64,000 nt of DNA from an uncultured Pseudoalteromonas sp. (GTDB lineage: Bacteria > Pseudomonadota > Gammaproteobacteria > Enterobacterales > Alteromonadaceae): NCBI GenBank assembly GCA_947493455.1, contig CANLRB010000005.1, forward strand, positions 124,001 through 188,000, given 5' to 3'. The notes below the pieces were generated by a model. The model was not told where the DNA came from and did no database searches. It saw only the letters and a list, made by a program, of their open reading frames with translations. Each line of letters opens with the position of its first letter. The stretch's first letter is position 1. This document shows positions 53,783 through 62,071 of the stretch, in pieces. The translations under genes were made by a program, and so were the position numbers.

Positions 53783-55096
53783 ATGACACAAATTAATCAA
53801 ACACACGACATCGACTTAACCAGCTGGGTTGAGTCTGCAAACCGCGCAGGATGTGACTTTCCAATTCAAAATCTACCTTTCGCTGTATTTCGTACTAAAG
53901 ATAGCAACGAAGAATTTCGCGGTGGTGTTGCGATCGGTGATTTTGTTTTAGATTTAGACAAAGTGGCAAGTGCCGCAATTTTCAGTGGCAAAGCGCAAGA
54001 CGCAGTGATTGCGGCCAACGCACCTGCTCTGAACGAATTTATGGGTATGGGCAAAGACTATTGGTCAGCACTTCGTGCCGCATTAAGTAATGCACTTAAA
54101 ACAGGTTCTGAGCAGCAATCGGTGCTCGGGAATGCGCTTATCGCCTTAGATAACGTTGAATATGCAATGCCATGTCATATTGGTGATTACACCGATTTCT
54201 ACACGTCAATTTACCACGCAACAGCGGTGGGTAGCCTATTCCGTCCTGACAATCCACTACTTCCAAACTACAAATGGGTGCCAATCGGTTATCACGGCCG
54301 TGCATCATCAATTGATGTTTCAGGTCAAACCTTCCCGCGTCCAAAAGGTCAAACCAAAGCGCCAGACGCTGAAGTGCCGTCATTTGGTCCTTGTAAACGC
54401 CTTGATTATGAGCTGGAGCTTGGTATTTACCTTGGTAAAGGGAATGAGTTAGGCGATACAATTGGCATCAATGATGCTGAAGATCACGTTTTCGGTTTTT
54501 GTTTATTTAATGACTGGTCTGCACGTGACTTACAAGCTTGGGAATACCAACCGCTTGGCCCATTCTTGGCTAAGAATTTTGCCTCAACGGTATCACCTTG
54601 GATTGTAACAACAGAAGCACTAGCGCCATATCGTACACAGTGGCACCGCGACGAAAATGATCCACAACCGCTTGAGTATCTAGAGTCAACATCAAACCGC
54701 GAAGCGGGTGCGATTGATATTCAAATGGATGTTGCCATTGAAACAACAAAAATGCGTGACGAAGGTACAGCGCCAAGTCAATTATCGCAATCAAGTTTCA
54801 AGCACAGTTACTGGACTGTGGCACAGATGGTGACACACCATACAGTCAATGGGTGTAACTTCTTACCGGGTGATATGTTAGGTTCTGGCACACAATCAGG
54901 CCCTGAGCACGAAGAAGCAGGTTCTATGCTTGAGCTCTCTCGTGGCGGAAAGCAAAGTATTACACTTGCGAATGGCGAACAACGCACTTTCTTAGAAGAT
55001 GGCGATAAAGTCATTATGCGTGGTTGGTGTGAAGCAAGTGGTTATAACCGAATTGGTTTTGGTTCGGTTGAAGGCACAATTTTACCTGCTAAGTAA
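53783..55096 (+). CDS. fahA: Fumarylacetoacetase
   Basis: This 437-residue enzyme catalyses the last step of tyrosine/homogentisate breakdown, splitting fumarylacetoacetate into fumarate and acetoacetate. Landmarks of the FAH family are IGDYTDFYTSIYHATAVG (the Asp and Glu metal/active-site region), PIGYHGRASS, DYELELGIYLGKGN, GFCLFNDWSARDLQAWEYQPLGPF, and GCNFLPGDMLGSGTQSGP. The length is close to that of the animal enzyme (about 420). hmgA and maiA are not in this window; homogentisate dioxygenase must lie elsewhere. Confidence 0.97.
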   Translation: MTQINQTHDIDLTSWVESANRAGCDFPIQNLPFAVFRTKDSNEEFRGGVAIGDFVLDLDKVASAAIFSGKAQDAVIAANAPALNEFMGMGKDYWSALRAALSNALKTGSEQQSVLGNALIALDNVEYAMPCHIGDYTDFYTSIYHATAVGSLFRPDNPLLPNYKWVPIGYHGRASSIDVSGQTFPRPKGQTKAPDAEVPSFGPCKRLDYELELGIYLGKGNELGDTIGINDAEDHVFGFCLFNDWSARDLQAWEYQPLGPFLAKNFASTVSPWIVTTEALAPYRTQWHRDENDPQPLEYLESTSNREAGAIDIQMDVAIETTKMRDEGTAPSQLSQSSFKHSYWTVAQMVTHHTVNGCNFLPGDMLGSGTQSGPEHEEAGSMLELSRGGKQSITLANGEQRTFLEDGDKVIMRGWCEASGYNRIGFGSVEGTILPAK

Positions 55097-55125
55097 TAAC
55101 TAACACACTCAAAACAGGTAAATTT

Positions 55126-55166
55126 CAAGATTGTTAAAAAATCAGTAGATTTTTTTAACAATCTTG
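55126..55166. terminator. Long hairpin between fahA and the M23 peptidase gene
   Basis: CAAGATTGTTAAAAAATC pairs with its near-complement (one extra T) across a 4-base loop, 18 bp in all. A and T runs lie inside the stem instead of after it. It could end fahA transcription, but it is not a textbook GC-rich terminator. Confidence 0.55.
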
Positions 55167-55212
55167 GTATCTTTGACAAGTTAAACTGGACAAAGATGCA
55201 TCTATAAACTAT

Positions 55213-56334
55213 ATGGTATTAAAAATAATAAACGCACTGTTCCCAAAACGACAGTTATTTATCAGAAAAAATGGTGAAGTGAGTTATCTTACTTTACCAT
55301 CATTTGTTCAGTTCCTTCTCGCCTTGCTTGGTATTGGTATTTGCACCGTTGCAGCATTTAGTAGCTATCAATATATCGAACTCAATAAAACCATCGTAAA
55401 TAAAGATGCTGAATTATCGCAGCAACAACAGGCATTACGTGATCTTGAAGCCAGTTATCAACAAAAACACGCCGTGCTGAACAAACAGTTAAAAGAAATC
55501 GAGCAAAAGTCCGCGTTAATGAATAATATGCTCGAAAGTTTGCCAGAGGCTGCTGAGATAAAAGAAATTAATAATAACGAGAAACAACCAGACTCAGCGC
55601 TCGAGAAAGCAGCTCAACCTGAAGACGCTAAGCAAAAACCAGATGAAACCGACAACTCAAGTTTAGACGAAGTCATAGAATCTGCGAATAACCAACTTGA
55701 TCAGCAATTTGAACTACTAAACCTCGTAGTAAAAAATCGCACCAGCCAATTACAAAGTGCGCTCAACAAAGCGGGACTCGACCTTCCTTACTTTTTAAAA
55801 CAAGCCGCACAAGAAAACGCACAAGGTGGTCCTTTTCACGATGCAATCGATAGCCCATTTGCAAAATCAAAAACAACATTAATTGATGAGATGATTACAC
55901 TTAATCAATTGACGTCACAAGCCGAACATTGGCCGTTAAGTTTACCCGCAACTGATTTCTATGTATCAAGCAATTATGGTTATCGTAAAGACCCAATCAC
56001 CAAACGCAGAGCAATGCACAAAGGCATTGATATGGCAGGTTGGCACAAGACAAAAATTTATGCGCCTTCTCGCGGCAAAGTAACACGTGCGGGTCGTAAC
56101 GGTGGTTACGGTAACTTTATCGAGCTCCAACACGACAACGGCTTTGTTACCCGCTATGGACACCTTGCAAAGATAAAAGTAAAGCGCGGTGAAATGATTG
56201 AAAAGGATGAAGTCATTGGGTTAATGGGCAGCTCTGGGCGAAGTACCAGTACCCACCTCCATTATGAGGTTTTACACAATGGCAAACATATCAACCCATT
56301 AAAGCTAACAAGGGCGTTTGAGAATGTTCTCTAA
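55213..56334 (+). CDS. M23-family cell-wall metallopeptidase with coiled-coil linker
   Basis: This 373-residue protein has one N-terminal membrane helix (about 33-56), a long coiled coil rich in Gln, Glu and Lys (about 60-185), and a C-terminal LytM/M23 domain (about 245-370). The zinc motifs are complete: HKGIDMAG (His and Asp) and THLHYEV (HxH). It should cut peptide cross-links in peptidoglycan, or regulate another hydrolase, from the inner membrane. Its 3' end overlaps the bactofilin gene by 11 bases, a pairing known in bacteria where bactofilins and M23 proteins shape cells. No clear ribosome site is visible before the ATG. Confidence 0.9.
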   Translation: MVLKIINALFPKRQLFIRKNGEVSYLTLPSFVQFLLALLGIGICTVAAFSSYQYIELNKTIVNKDAELSQQQQALRDLEASYQQKHAVLNKQLKEIEQKSALMNNMLESLPEAAEIKEINNNEKQPDSALEKAAQPEDAKQKPDETDNSSLDEVIESANNQLDQQFELLNLVVKNRTSQLQSALNKAGLDLPYFLKQAAQENAQGGPFHDAIDSPFAKSKTTLIDEMITLNQLTSQAEHWPLSLPATDFYVSSNYGYRKDPITKRRAMHKGIDMAGWHKTKIYAPSRGKVTRAGRNGGYGNFIELQHDNGFVTRYGHLAKIKVKRGEMIEKDEVIGLMGSSGRSTSTHLHYEVLHNGKHINPLKLTRAFENVL

Positions 56335-56722
56335 AAACAATAAAAAGTCAGCACCTTCACTCATTGCCACAGATGTCGTGATCACCGGTTCAGTCAATAA
56401 CCAAGGGTTAATGCAACTCGACGGAACAATTAAAGGTGAAGTGTCAGTTGAAAGTCTGACTATCGGCCATCAAGGCAGCGTTGAAGGTCAAATCACAGCA
56501 AGCGAAGTGACGGTAAAAGGAAAAGTCGAAGGCATCATTACAGCTGATAAAGTTATTTTAGAAAAAACGGCACAAGTGATAGGCGATATTTTTCATGGCA
56601 CAATTAGTATTGAAGAAGGCGCCACAGTACAAGGTGCCATGAAACACAAAGCACCTAAGTCAGCTGAAAAAGAAAACGTCACTCCGATTAAAGATCAAGA
56701 ACCAACTAAAAAATCTGTTTAA
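56324..56722 (+). CDS. Bactofilin (polymer-forming cytoskeletal protein, CcmA-like)
   Basis: This protein of about 132 residues has a short polar N-terminus, a central DUF583 bactofilin beta-helix (about 18-105) made of repeats with Gly every turn ([27 protein letters not shown]), and a charged tail. Bactofilins polymerise without nucleotide and organise cell-wall synthesis in stalks, helices or curved cells. The ATG at 56324 gives MFSKNNKK, which begins inside the M23 gene; the TTG two codons earlier is less likely. The overlap argues that the two proteins work together. Confidence 0.9.
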   Translation: MFSKNNKKSAPSLIATDVVITGSVNNQGLMQLDGTIKGEVSVESLTIGHQGSVEGQITASEVTVKGKVEGIITADKVILEKTAQVIGDIFHGTISIEEGATVQGAMKHKAPKSAEKENVTPIKDQEPTKKSV

Positions 56723-56724
56723 TT

Positions 56725-57378
56725 ATGAAATTTAAATTATTAATTGCGGCAGCACTTTGCTCATCACTACTAACTGGTTGTAACTTTGAAGATCAAGCGA
56801 TTAAACAAACAAATGAGTTTATCGCTCAGCAAAAAATTGATAAGACCAATGAAGATTGGAAGACCAAGCTCACTTTGCCAGAAAAACTTACCTTTTCTGA
56901 AGATAAGCAATATATTTGGCAATTAAAAACAAATTTAGGTGACATTGATCTCAAGCTATATCATGACACCGCACCGATGCATGTCTCAAGTACAATCTAC
57001 TTAACCAAGCTTGGCTTTTACGACAACTTAATTTTCCACCGCGTCATCCCTGGCTTTATGGCACAAGGCGGCGATCCGCTTGGTAATGGCACTGGTAACC
57101 CTGGCTATCGCTACGGCGGTGAGTTTTCAAAGGACCGTTCGCACGACAAAGAAGGTATTTTAAGTATGGCCAATGCAGGCCCTAATACCGATGGCAGCCA
57201 GTTTTTCATCACTTATCGCGCGACGCCATTTTTAGACGGTCGCCATACCGTGTTTGGTGAAGTAATCAAAGGTATGGAAGTGGTAAAAGAAATGGAAAAG
57301 CTCGGCTCGCGCCGCGGTCAGACCAAAGAGGAGATAAAAATCCTTAGCGCTGCGATCCGTGTCGATAAACAAAGCTAA
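56725..57378 (+). CDS. Cyclophilin-type peptidyl-prolyl isomerase lipoprotein
   Basis: This 217-residue protein has a lipobox (LLTGC, Cys at 19), a short linker with charged residues, and a cyclophilin domain (about 67-212). Active-site sequences are visible: [34 protein letters not shown] and [18 protein letters not shown]. It catalyses proline isomerisation in the periplasm, probably tethered to the outer membrane. It starts 2 bases after the bactofilin gene, so it is likely cotranscribed with the M23-bactofilin pair. Confidence 0.9.
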   Translation: MKFKLLIAAALCSSLLTGCNFEDQAIKQTNEFIAQQKIDKTNEDWKTKLTLPEKLTFSEDKQYIWQLKTNLGDIDLKLYHDTAPMHVSSTIYLTKLGFYDNLIFHRVIPGFMAQGGDPLGNGTGNPGYRYGGEFSKDRSHDKEGILSMANAGPNTDGSQFFITYRATPFLDGRHTVFGEVIKGMEVVKEMEKLGSRRGQTKEEIKILSAAIRVDKQS

Positions 57379-57425
57379 TCGTTTTCAATTTTATACTGGT
57401 AAATAATACCAATCCCCTCTAAAAT

Positions 57426-57453
57426 GCGCCGCTCTGAAACTTTTGTGCGGCGC
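57426..57453 (+). repeat. GC-rich inverted repeat just before the MFS gene
   Basis: GCGCCGC (57426-57432) and GCGGCGC (57447-57453) are perfect complements with a 14-base loop and end 4 bases before the ATG at 57458. No usual ribosome site is present. It could be a translational control hairpin or an operator. Confidence 0.4.
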
Positions 57454-57457
57454 GTCT

Positions 57458-58636
57458 ATGGCAATCAGAATTTGTTTAATATGTTTAGTGATATTTTGCC
57501 CTTTGGCAATTGATCTCTATTTGCCTGCGTTTCCAATTATGACCTCTCAACTGGCAACATCGAAAGAGCAGGTTCAATTCAGTATTAGCCTCTTTATGAT
57601 CTGCGTTGGTCTAGGTCAGCTATTTTTTGGTCCAATGAGCGATCAATATGGCAGAAAGCGAATTGCCCTCATTGGCATAGCGCTATATTTCATTGGTGCT
57701 ATCGGTTGCAGCCTAGCGTTAAATATCGAACAGCTACTAATCGCCCGAGTCGTACAAGGGTTTGGCGCTGCTGCAACATTTGTAAGTACCTTTGCAATTG
57801 TGCGTGATCAGTTCAGTGCGAATAAAAGTGCACAGGTACTTTCTTATCTAAACGGGTTTGTTTGTTTTATTCCGGCTCTCGCACCTGTGCTCGGTGCTTG
57901 GCTAACATTAGAATTTTCGTGGCGCTCGAACTTTATTTTTCTATCTCTTTTTTCATTACTCGGGGCTGTGATAATCACCACCCTATTGCCCGCAAATAAA
58001 GCGGCGAAGAGCAGTAAAGTCAGCTTGTCATTATCAAACTTCACACCCATGTTACGTAATCAGCAGTTTGTTTTTAATGGACTGTTATGTTTATTGAGCA
58101 TGTCGGCTATTTTAGCCTTTGTCACCAAAGCGCCCCATTACCTTATGAATGAACTTAAACTATCCGAAACTGAATTTACCATCTGGTTTTCAGTCAATGC
58201 AGCGATTAGTATTGTCGCAAGCTTTAGTGCACCTATTTTAATAAAGCGCTCAAGCCGTAAGGCATTAACCAGTGGTTTAGCGTTAATGGTCCTCAGCGGT
58301 ATCATGTTGCTTTTACTTAAACATATCAACACCGTCAGCGCATTTATGTTACCGATATTTATTGCCTCAATTGGCTTTTCACTTGCTCTTGGCGCTGCGG
58401 CGGGTTCAGCTCTGAGTCCGTTTAAACAACAAGCAGGTGCCGCGTCAGCTTTAATCGGGTTATTACAAATGAGTGGCGCCGGATTATTTGTCACTCTAGG
58501 TCAATTAATCCCGCTTGACGTGACAACAGTTGTCGCACTGCATTTACTGATCGTCATTCCGTTTTTTATTATTTTACTCTCAAACCATAAACGCCAAGTT
58601 CACCCAGCGACCAGTAGCGAGTCAGATTATGTTTAG
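57458..58636 (+). CDS. Bcr/CflA-family multidrug efflux transporter
   Basis: This 392-residue MFS protein has 12 helices. The Bcr/CflA signature is clear: CPLAIDLYLPAFPIM in helix 1 and GPMSDQYGRKR (MFS motif A) after helix 2. ARVVQGFGAAATFVSTFAIVRD in helix 4 is the drug:H+ antiporter motif region. Family members export bicyclomycin, chloramphenicol or other small molecules; the substrate here is unknown. The ATG at 57458 gives MAIRICL; a TTG 15 bases upstream falls in an inverted repeat. The last 8 bases overlap the next exporter gene. Confidence 0.88.
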   Translation: MAIRICLICLVIFCPLAIDLYLPAFPIMTSQLATSKEQVQFSISLFMICVGLGQLFFGPMSDQYGRKRIALIGIALYFIGAIGCSLALNIEQLLIARVVQGFGAAATFVSTFAIVRDQFSANKSAQVLSYLNGFVCFIPALAPVLGAWLTLEFSWRSNFIFLSLFSLLGAVIITTLLPANKAAKSSKVSLSLSNFTPMLRNQQFVFNGLLCLLSMSAILAFVTKAPHYLMNELKLSETEFTIWFSVNAAISIVASFSAPILIKRSSRKALTSGLALMVLSGIMLLLLKHINTVSAFMLPIFIASIGFSLALGAAAGSALSPFKQQAGAASALIGLLQMSGAGLFVTLGQLIPLDVTTVVALHLLIVIPFFIILLSNHKRQVHPATSSESDYV

Positions 58637-59270
58637 CGTTATTAGCCTTGAATCATTTATTTCGTTTGTTAGTTTAAGTCTATTGCTCGCGATATCTCCG
58701 GGCCCTTCAAACGCATTTTTAATGGCACAAACGTTCGCTAAAGGTAAACAAGCGGGAATGAAAACAGCATACGGTTTTGCCTGTGCCGGTGTTATTCATA
58801 CAATCCTTGCTGTCGGTGGATTGTCGGTTATTCTCAAAACGTCACAAACGGCATACCAAGCCGTTTTATGGGCAGGCGCAGGGTATATGCTCTATCTAGG
58901 CTTTCAAGCGATAAAAGAAAGCTTGCAGCCGCCTCACACTTCGAATGCTGGCAGCACCGTTAAACAAAAGAATGTCTTCTTCCAAGCAATGATGACCGAA
59001 GTATTAAACCCTAAAGTGGCATTGTTTTTTCTTGCATTTATTCCTCAATTCGCCGATCCGACCTTATCAACACCAATCTGGTTGCAACTAACTGTTTTTG
59101 GCTTACTCTATCCGATTCTCGCTTTCCCTATTGATGCACTTTATGTTCACTCAGGCAATAAAGTAGCGGGCTACTTTCGCACTCACCCAAAGGCACAACA
59201 ATACATCGACAGAACAGCAGGCATTATTTTTATCCTATTAGCGCTGCGTCTATTTTACGAAGTGATTTAA
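58629..59270 (+). CDS. LysE/RhtB-family amino acid exporter
   Basis: This 213-residue protein has six helices and the family signature LLLAISPGPSNAFLMAQTFAKGKQAGMKTAYGFACAGVIHT. The conserved NPKVALFFLAFIPQF segment sits in the centre. RhtB-type proteins export homoserine, threonine or other amino acids; the substrate here is not shown. It overlaps the Bcr/CflA gene by 8 bases, so the two exporters are translated from one message. Confidence 0.9.
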   Translation: MFSVISLESFISFVSLSLLLAISPGPSNAFLMAQTFAKGKQAGMKTAYGFACAGVIHTILAVGGLSVILKTSQTAYQAVLWAGAGYMLYLGFQAIKESLQPPHTSNAGSTVKQKNVFFQAMMTEVLNPKVALFFLAFIPQFADPTLSTPIWLQLTVFGLLYPILAFPIDALYVHSGNKVAGYFRTHPKAQQYIDRTAGIIFILLALRLFYEVI

Positions 59271-59275
59271 AATAA

Positions 59276-60100
59276 TTAGGGCGCTGAGGCTTTTTCAATA
59301 AAACGAGCAAAGCGCGGTATGCCATTTTTTGTATAGCCATTATACTGAAAGCGCAACCAGCTGCCGACTTGTGGCGGCGAGGCTCGTTGCAAATCGCTAA
59401 AACCGCTACCGAGTTTAAACAAAACCCCGTTTTCGGTTTTAATCCAAACAGCCCCCATGCGACCTAAATGTTTTCCTTTACCAGGCACAATTTCAACAAC
59501 TTTTGCGCGCCCTTCAAAAACAGGTTTCATTTTCAACAAATTATTTGAACGCCCAGCTTGATGTTCTGCGCTGGCAAGATGCAACATCACCCCTTCTCCG
59601 CCGTGCGCTACAATGTCGTTAAAAAATCGAGTTAGTTGGTCTTTCGTATCGAACCGATATTGCTCTACATAAGTTAAAGTAGGCGTATTTATATCTTGAA
59701 TTAACTTTTTGTACGCTTTTACACGCGCAGAAAAAGGTAACTTAACATCGGGTATGTCAAATACAGCGAAACGAATTTTTCGCCAATCCAACTGGTTTGG
59801 TGACTTATCGCGCACCGTTGCACTTATAAATTCAAACTCCCCCTTTGCAGAATACAGTTCACCATCTAACCAACGGTTCGGCCAGCCTTGTGTAAACCAA
59901 GCTGGTGCAAAAATTACATTGCCTTGACGTGTTTTAAGCTGTTTGCCATTCCAAATAGCTCGTACACCGTCGAGTTTCTCACTCACTAAGTACTCTGATA
60001 TTGGATATTCTAATTGTTTTAAGGGTTTGGCAAGTTGAACAGATGCAACCGTAGGTAAACCATATGAGAGAAAAAGAAAAGCAAATAGTAACTTTTTCAT
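59276..60100 (-). CDS. ligE: Secreted minimal ATP-dependent DNA ligase (LigE type)
   Basis: This protein of about 274 residues has a signal peptide (MKKLLFAFLFLSYGLPTVAS) and a bare ligase core. Motif I has Lys42 in SEKLDGVRA (KxDG), then motif III FAVFDIP, motif IV GGEGVML, motif V LLKMKP, and a short OB domain. There is no zinc finger, BRCT or other added domain. LigE-type enzymes are known in Gram-negative bacteria and are thought to act on DNA in the periplasm, perhaps during DNA uptake. The ATG at 60100 has AAGGA about 9 bases upstream; the frame to 60139 lacks the signal. It lies downstream of the HAD gene on the same strand. Confidence 0.88.
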   Translation of the reverse strand: MKKLLFAFLFLSYGLPTVASVQLAKPLKQLEYPISEYLVSEKLDGVRAIWNGKQLKTRQGNVIFAPAWFTQGWPNRWLDGELYSAKGEFEFISATVRDKSPNQLDWRKIRFAVFDIPDVKLPFSARVKAYKKLIQDINTPTLTYVEQYRFDTKDQLTRFFNDIVAHGGEGVMLHLASAEHQAGRSNNLLKMKPVFEGRAKVVEIVPGKGKHLGRMGAVWIKTENGVLFKLGSGFSDLQRASPPQVGSWLRFQYNGYTKNGIPRFARFIEKASAP

Positions 60101-60129
60101 GTCTATCATCCTTGAAGCTAAAAAATTAA

Positions 60130-60783
60130 CTATAGACAAGAATTTTTAATTGTACCTAAAGCAGAAAACAAATTGTCACAGCGAATATCAGCAATACTGA
60201 TATCTTGCGTTAAACTAAATTTGTTAGGGACTACAATCGATAATAGGTTGGCGGCGTTGGCCGCTGTTAAGCCTGTATGCGTATCTTCGACTGCAACACC
60301 ACGGTGAGCGTTTAACGCAGCTTTAGCCTGCAAATAAGGCTCAGGATGGGGTTTTGCGTGTGTCACATCATCACGTGTTACAACGACGTCAAATAAACTA
60401 TACAAATTATGCCCGTGTAAAATCGCAAGTGCTTCTGATTTTGCGCTGCCTGTTACTAAGGCTAATTTTAAACCGAGCGCTCGACACCCCTCGATACATT
60501 CGTAAACACCCGGTAAAAGCGGTGGTAACGAAGTTTTAGCTATCTCTGTAAATAAGTCATTCTTTCGCTTTGCAAGTTCTTCAATTGATAATGATAGACC
60601 ATGTTTCGCGATAAGTTGTTCCGCTGCGACGACCGTAGCTTTACCAGAAAACATACGACAAAACTCAGATTCATCATAATGAATTGAAAACGAGTCTAAA
60701 ATATCATTCCAACAGCGGGCGTGAAGCACTTCAGAGTCAACTAAAGTGCCATCTAAATCAAAATAAACGCTATCTAGTTTCAC
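60130..60783 (-). CDS. HAD-superfamily phosphatase/phosphomutase (beta-PGM-like)
   Basis: This 217-residue protein has the HAD nucleophile motif YFDLDGTLVDSE (Asp9 and Asp11), motif II LVTGSAKSE, motif III Lys in HAKPHPEPYL, and motif IV VEDTHTGL. A helical cap lies at about 18-85. The subgroup is that of beta-phosphoglucomutase, phosphoglycolate phosphatase and YqaB/YfbT-like sugar phosphatases; the substrate cannot be chosen. It overlaps the small gene upstream by 4 bases (ATGA), so the two are translated together. Confidence 0.85.
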   Translation of the reverse strand: MKLDSVYFDLDGTLVDSEVLHARCWNDILDSFSIHYDESEFCRMFSGKATVVAAEQLIAKHGLSLSIEELAKRKNDLFTEIAKTSLPPLLPGVYECIEGCRALGLKLALVTGSAKSEALAILHGHNLYSLFDVVVTRDDVTHAKPHPEPYLQAKAALNAHRGVAVEDTHTGLTAANAANLLSIVVPNKFSLTQDISIADIRCDNLFSALGTIKNSCL

Positions 60784-61076
60784 GGCTTTGCAAGTGACTC
60801 AGGAACTGGCGAATACGCTATTTCGCCGCTTTCAACTTCAACCAACTCATATCCACGCGCCATCCGCTTTACTGTGACAACCGGCTTTTCAAGTGCTTCT
60901 TGTTGACGTTTTAAATCATCGGCAAGCCCATCTAAATTAGAGCCAAATGCCGCTTCGCCTGTTTCAGACCAATTAACCGGTTTTCCGTTTTCATTGTATT
61001 CAACTGCGTGAACCTGATACAAGACATCGTCTTCGCCAGGGCACTCAACGACTCGATAATTCCAAAATGCCGACAT
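60780..61076 (-). CDS. Small conserved-looking cytoplasmic protein of unknown function
   Basis: This 98-residue acidic protein begins MSAFWNYRVVECPGEDD, then YQVHAVEYNENGKPVNWSETGEAAFG. The pattern of Tyr, His and acidic residues suggests a small beta-rich domain, followed by a charged helix (about 50-65) and a beta-hairpin (VKRMARGYELVEVESGEIA). I do not know the family. The start at 61076 has GAGG 8 bases upstream; the frame to 61115 is a spurious extension. It overlaps the HAD gene by 4 bases, so it is probably cotranscribed and functionally near it. Confidence 0.6.
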   Translation of the reverse strand: MSAFWNYRVVECPGEDDVLYQVHAVEYNENGKPVNWSETGEAAFGSNLDGLADDLKRQQEALEKPVVTVKRMARGYELVEVESGEIAYSPVPESLAKP

Positions 61077-61210
61077 AAATAATTCCTCATATAAATAATT
61101 TTGCGACTTTACCAAATAATACGATTAATTTGCATAATTTATTATTACAACTTGCACCAAATCACATTTCTTGTTTTTATATTGGGACAGCAGTATATGA
61201 TGAGGTAGCG

Positions 61211-62059
61211 ATGCATAGAATTCTGCTCTTAATATTAGTTGGTTTTCCATGTTATTTAATGGCAACAACGCACAAATTACCGGTTTTAATAGCACACGAT
61301 GTACATCAACAGTATAAGCGTGTAAATGCACAATACGACATAATAGAGCTGGAACGTTTTGACCTTCTGCCACAAAGTCGCGATCTGATTGATCTTATCA
61401 TTCTTATTAAAGCGCTGAATATCGGAGGCTGCGACTGTCAATTACAATTTCATGATAACTCAGTCTATGGCCGGAACATTGAATTATTAATTAGCGGCCA
61501 ATTTGTTATGAGTTCAGATACACTTTGGTTAAGTGATATCACTCGCTATCAAGATATGTTAATAAAATCACCCGCCGTAATTAAAAACGGGGATTACGAT
61601 GTCGGCCTGTACACCTCTTCACAGAATCATACCGCTTTAAATGCTAAATCAAGCGAAGATATAAAGTCACTCACCGCCGTCTCAAATCGCTTTTGGAGCG
61701 CAGACTGGCGTACGATGCGCGCGCTGTCACCTAAAAAACTCGCCCATGTTGAAAGCTGGGCGCGTATGGAGCAGCTCGTCAACGCACAATTAGCTGACTA
61801 TACACTGATGCACTTTAGAAACCCGAAACTCAGCAGGACACCGCTTGTACCCATCCCAAACGTTAAGGCTATTCTTTGGGACAGTCGGCACTTTGCCATA
61901 GCGAGGCAACACCCGCTTGCACAGCATGTTAAAAATGCGCTCGATATTGGTTTAAAAAAGCTGGCAAAAAGAGGCCTACTGGAGCGTGCTTATCAGCAAG
62001 TGGGTATTAGTCATCAATCGCAAAAAAATTGGCAAATACTCAATCCTAAATCACAGTAA
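61211..62059 (+). CDS. Secreted protein, possibly solute-binding-protein-like; function unknown
   Basis: This protein of about 282 residues has a signal peptide (MHRILLLILVGFPCYLMA) and an alpha/beta body. The pattern (a DVGLYTSSQNH segment, then a SNRFWSADWRTMRALSPKK region, then HFAIARQHPLAQHVKNALDIGLKKLAKRGLL near the end) recalls type II periplasmic binding proteins of the amino-acid/MltF-like kind, but I see no firm signature. No transporter permease or ATPase is nearby. GAGG lies 5 bases before the ATG at 61211; the frame begins at 61130 but the extension is not supported. It runs into the next gene with no gap in the untranslated sense. Confidence 0.5.
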   Translation: MHRILLLILVGFPCYLMATTHKLPVLIAHDVHQQYKRVNAQYDIIELERFDLLPQSRDLIDLIILIKALNIGGCDCQLQFHDNSVYGRNIELLISGQFVMSSDTLWLSDITRYQDMLIKSPAVIKNGDYDVGLYTSSQNHTALNAKSSEDIKSLTAVSNRFWSADWRTMRALSPKKLAHVESWARMEQLVNAQLADYTLMHFRNPKLSRTPLVPIPNVKAILWDSRHFAIARQHPLAQHVKNALDIGLKKLAKRGLLERAYQQVGISHQSQKNWQILNPKSQ

Positions 62060-62071
62060 ATGGAGTATGTG

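Noticed and set aside
54138-54461. Antisense frame in fahA (107 residues), with a 98-residue sense-strand frame overlapping it
   Set aside because: Both overlap a strongly conserved enzyme and have no ribosome site.
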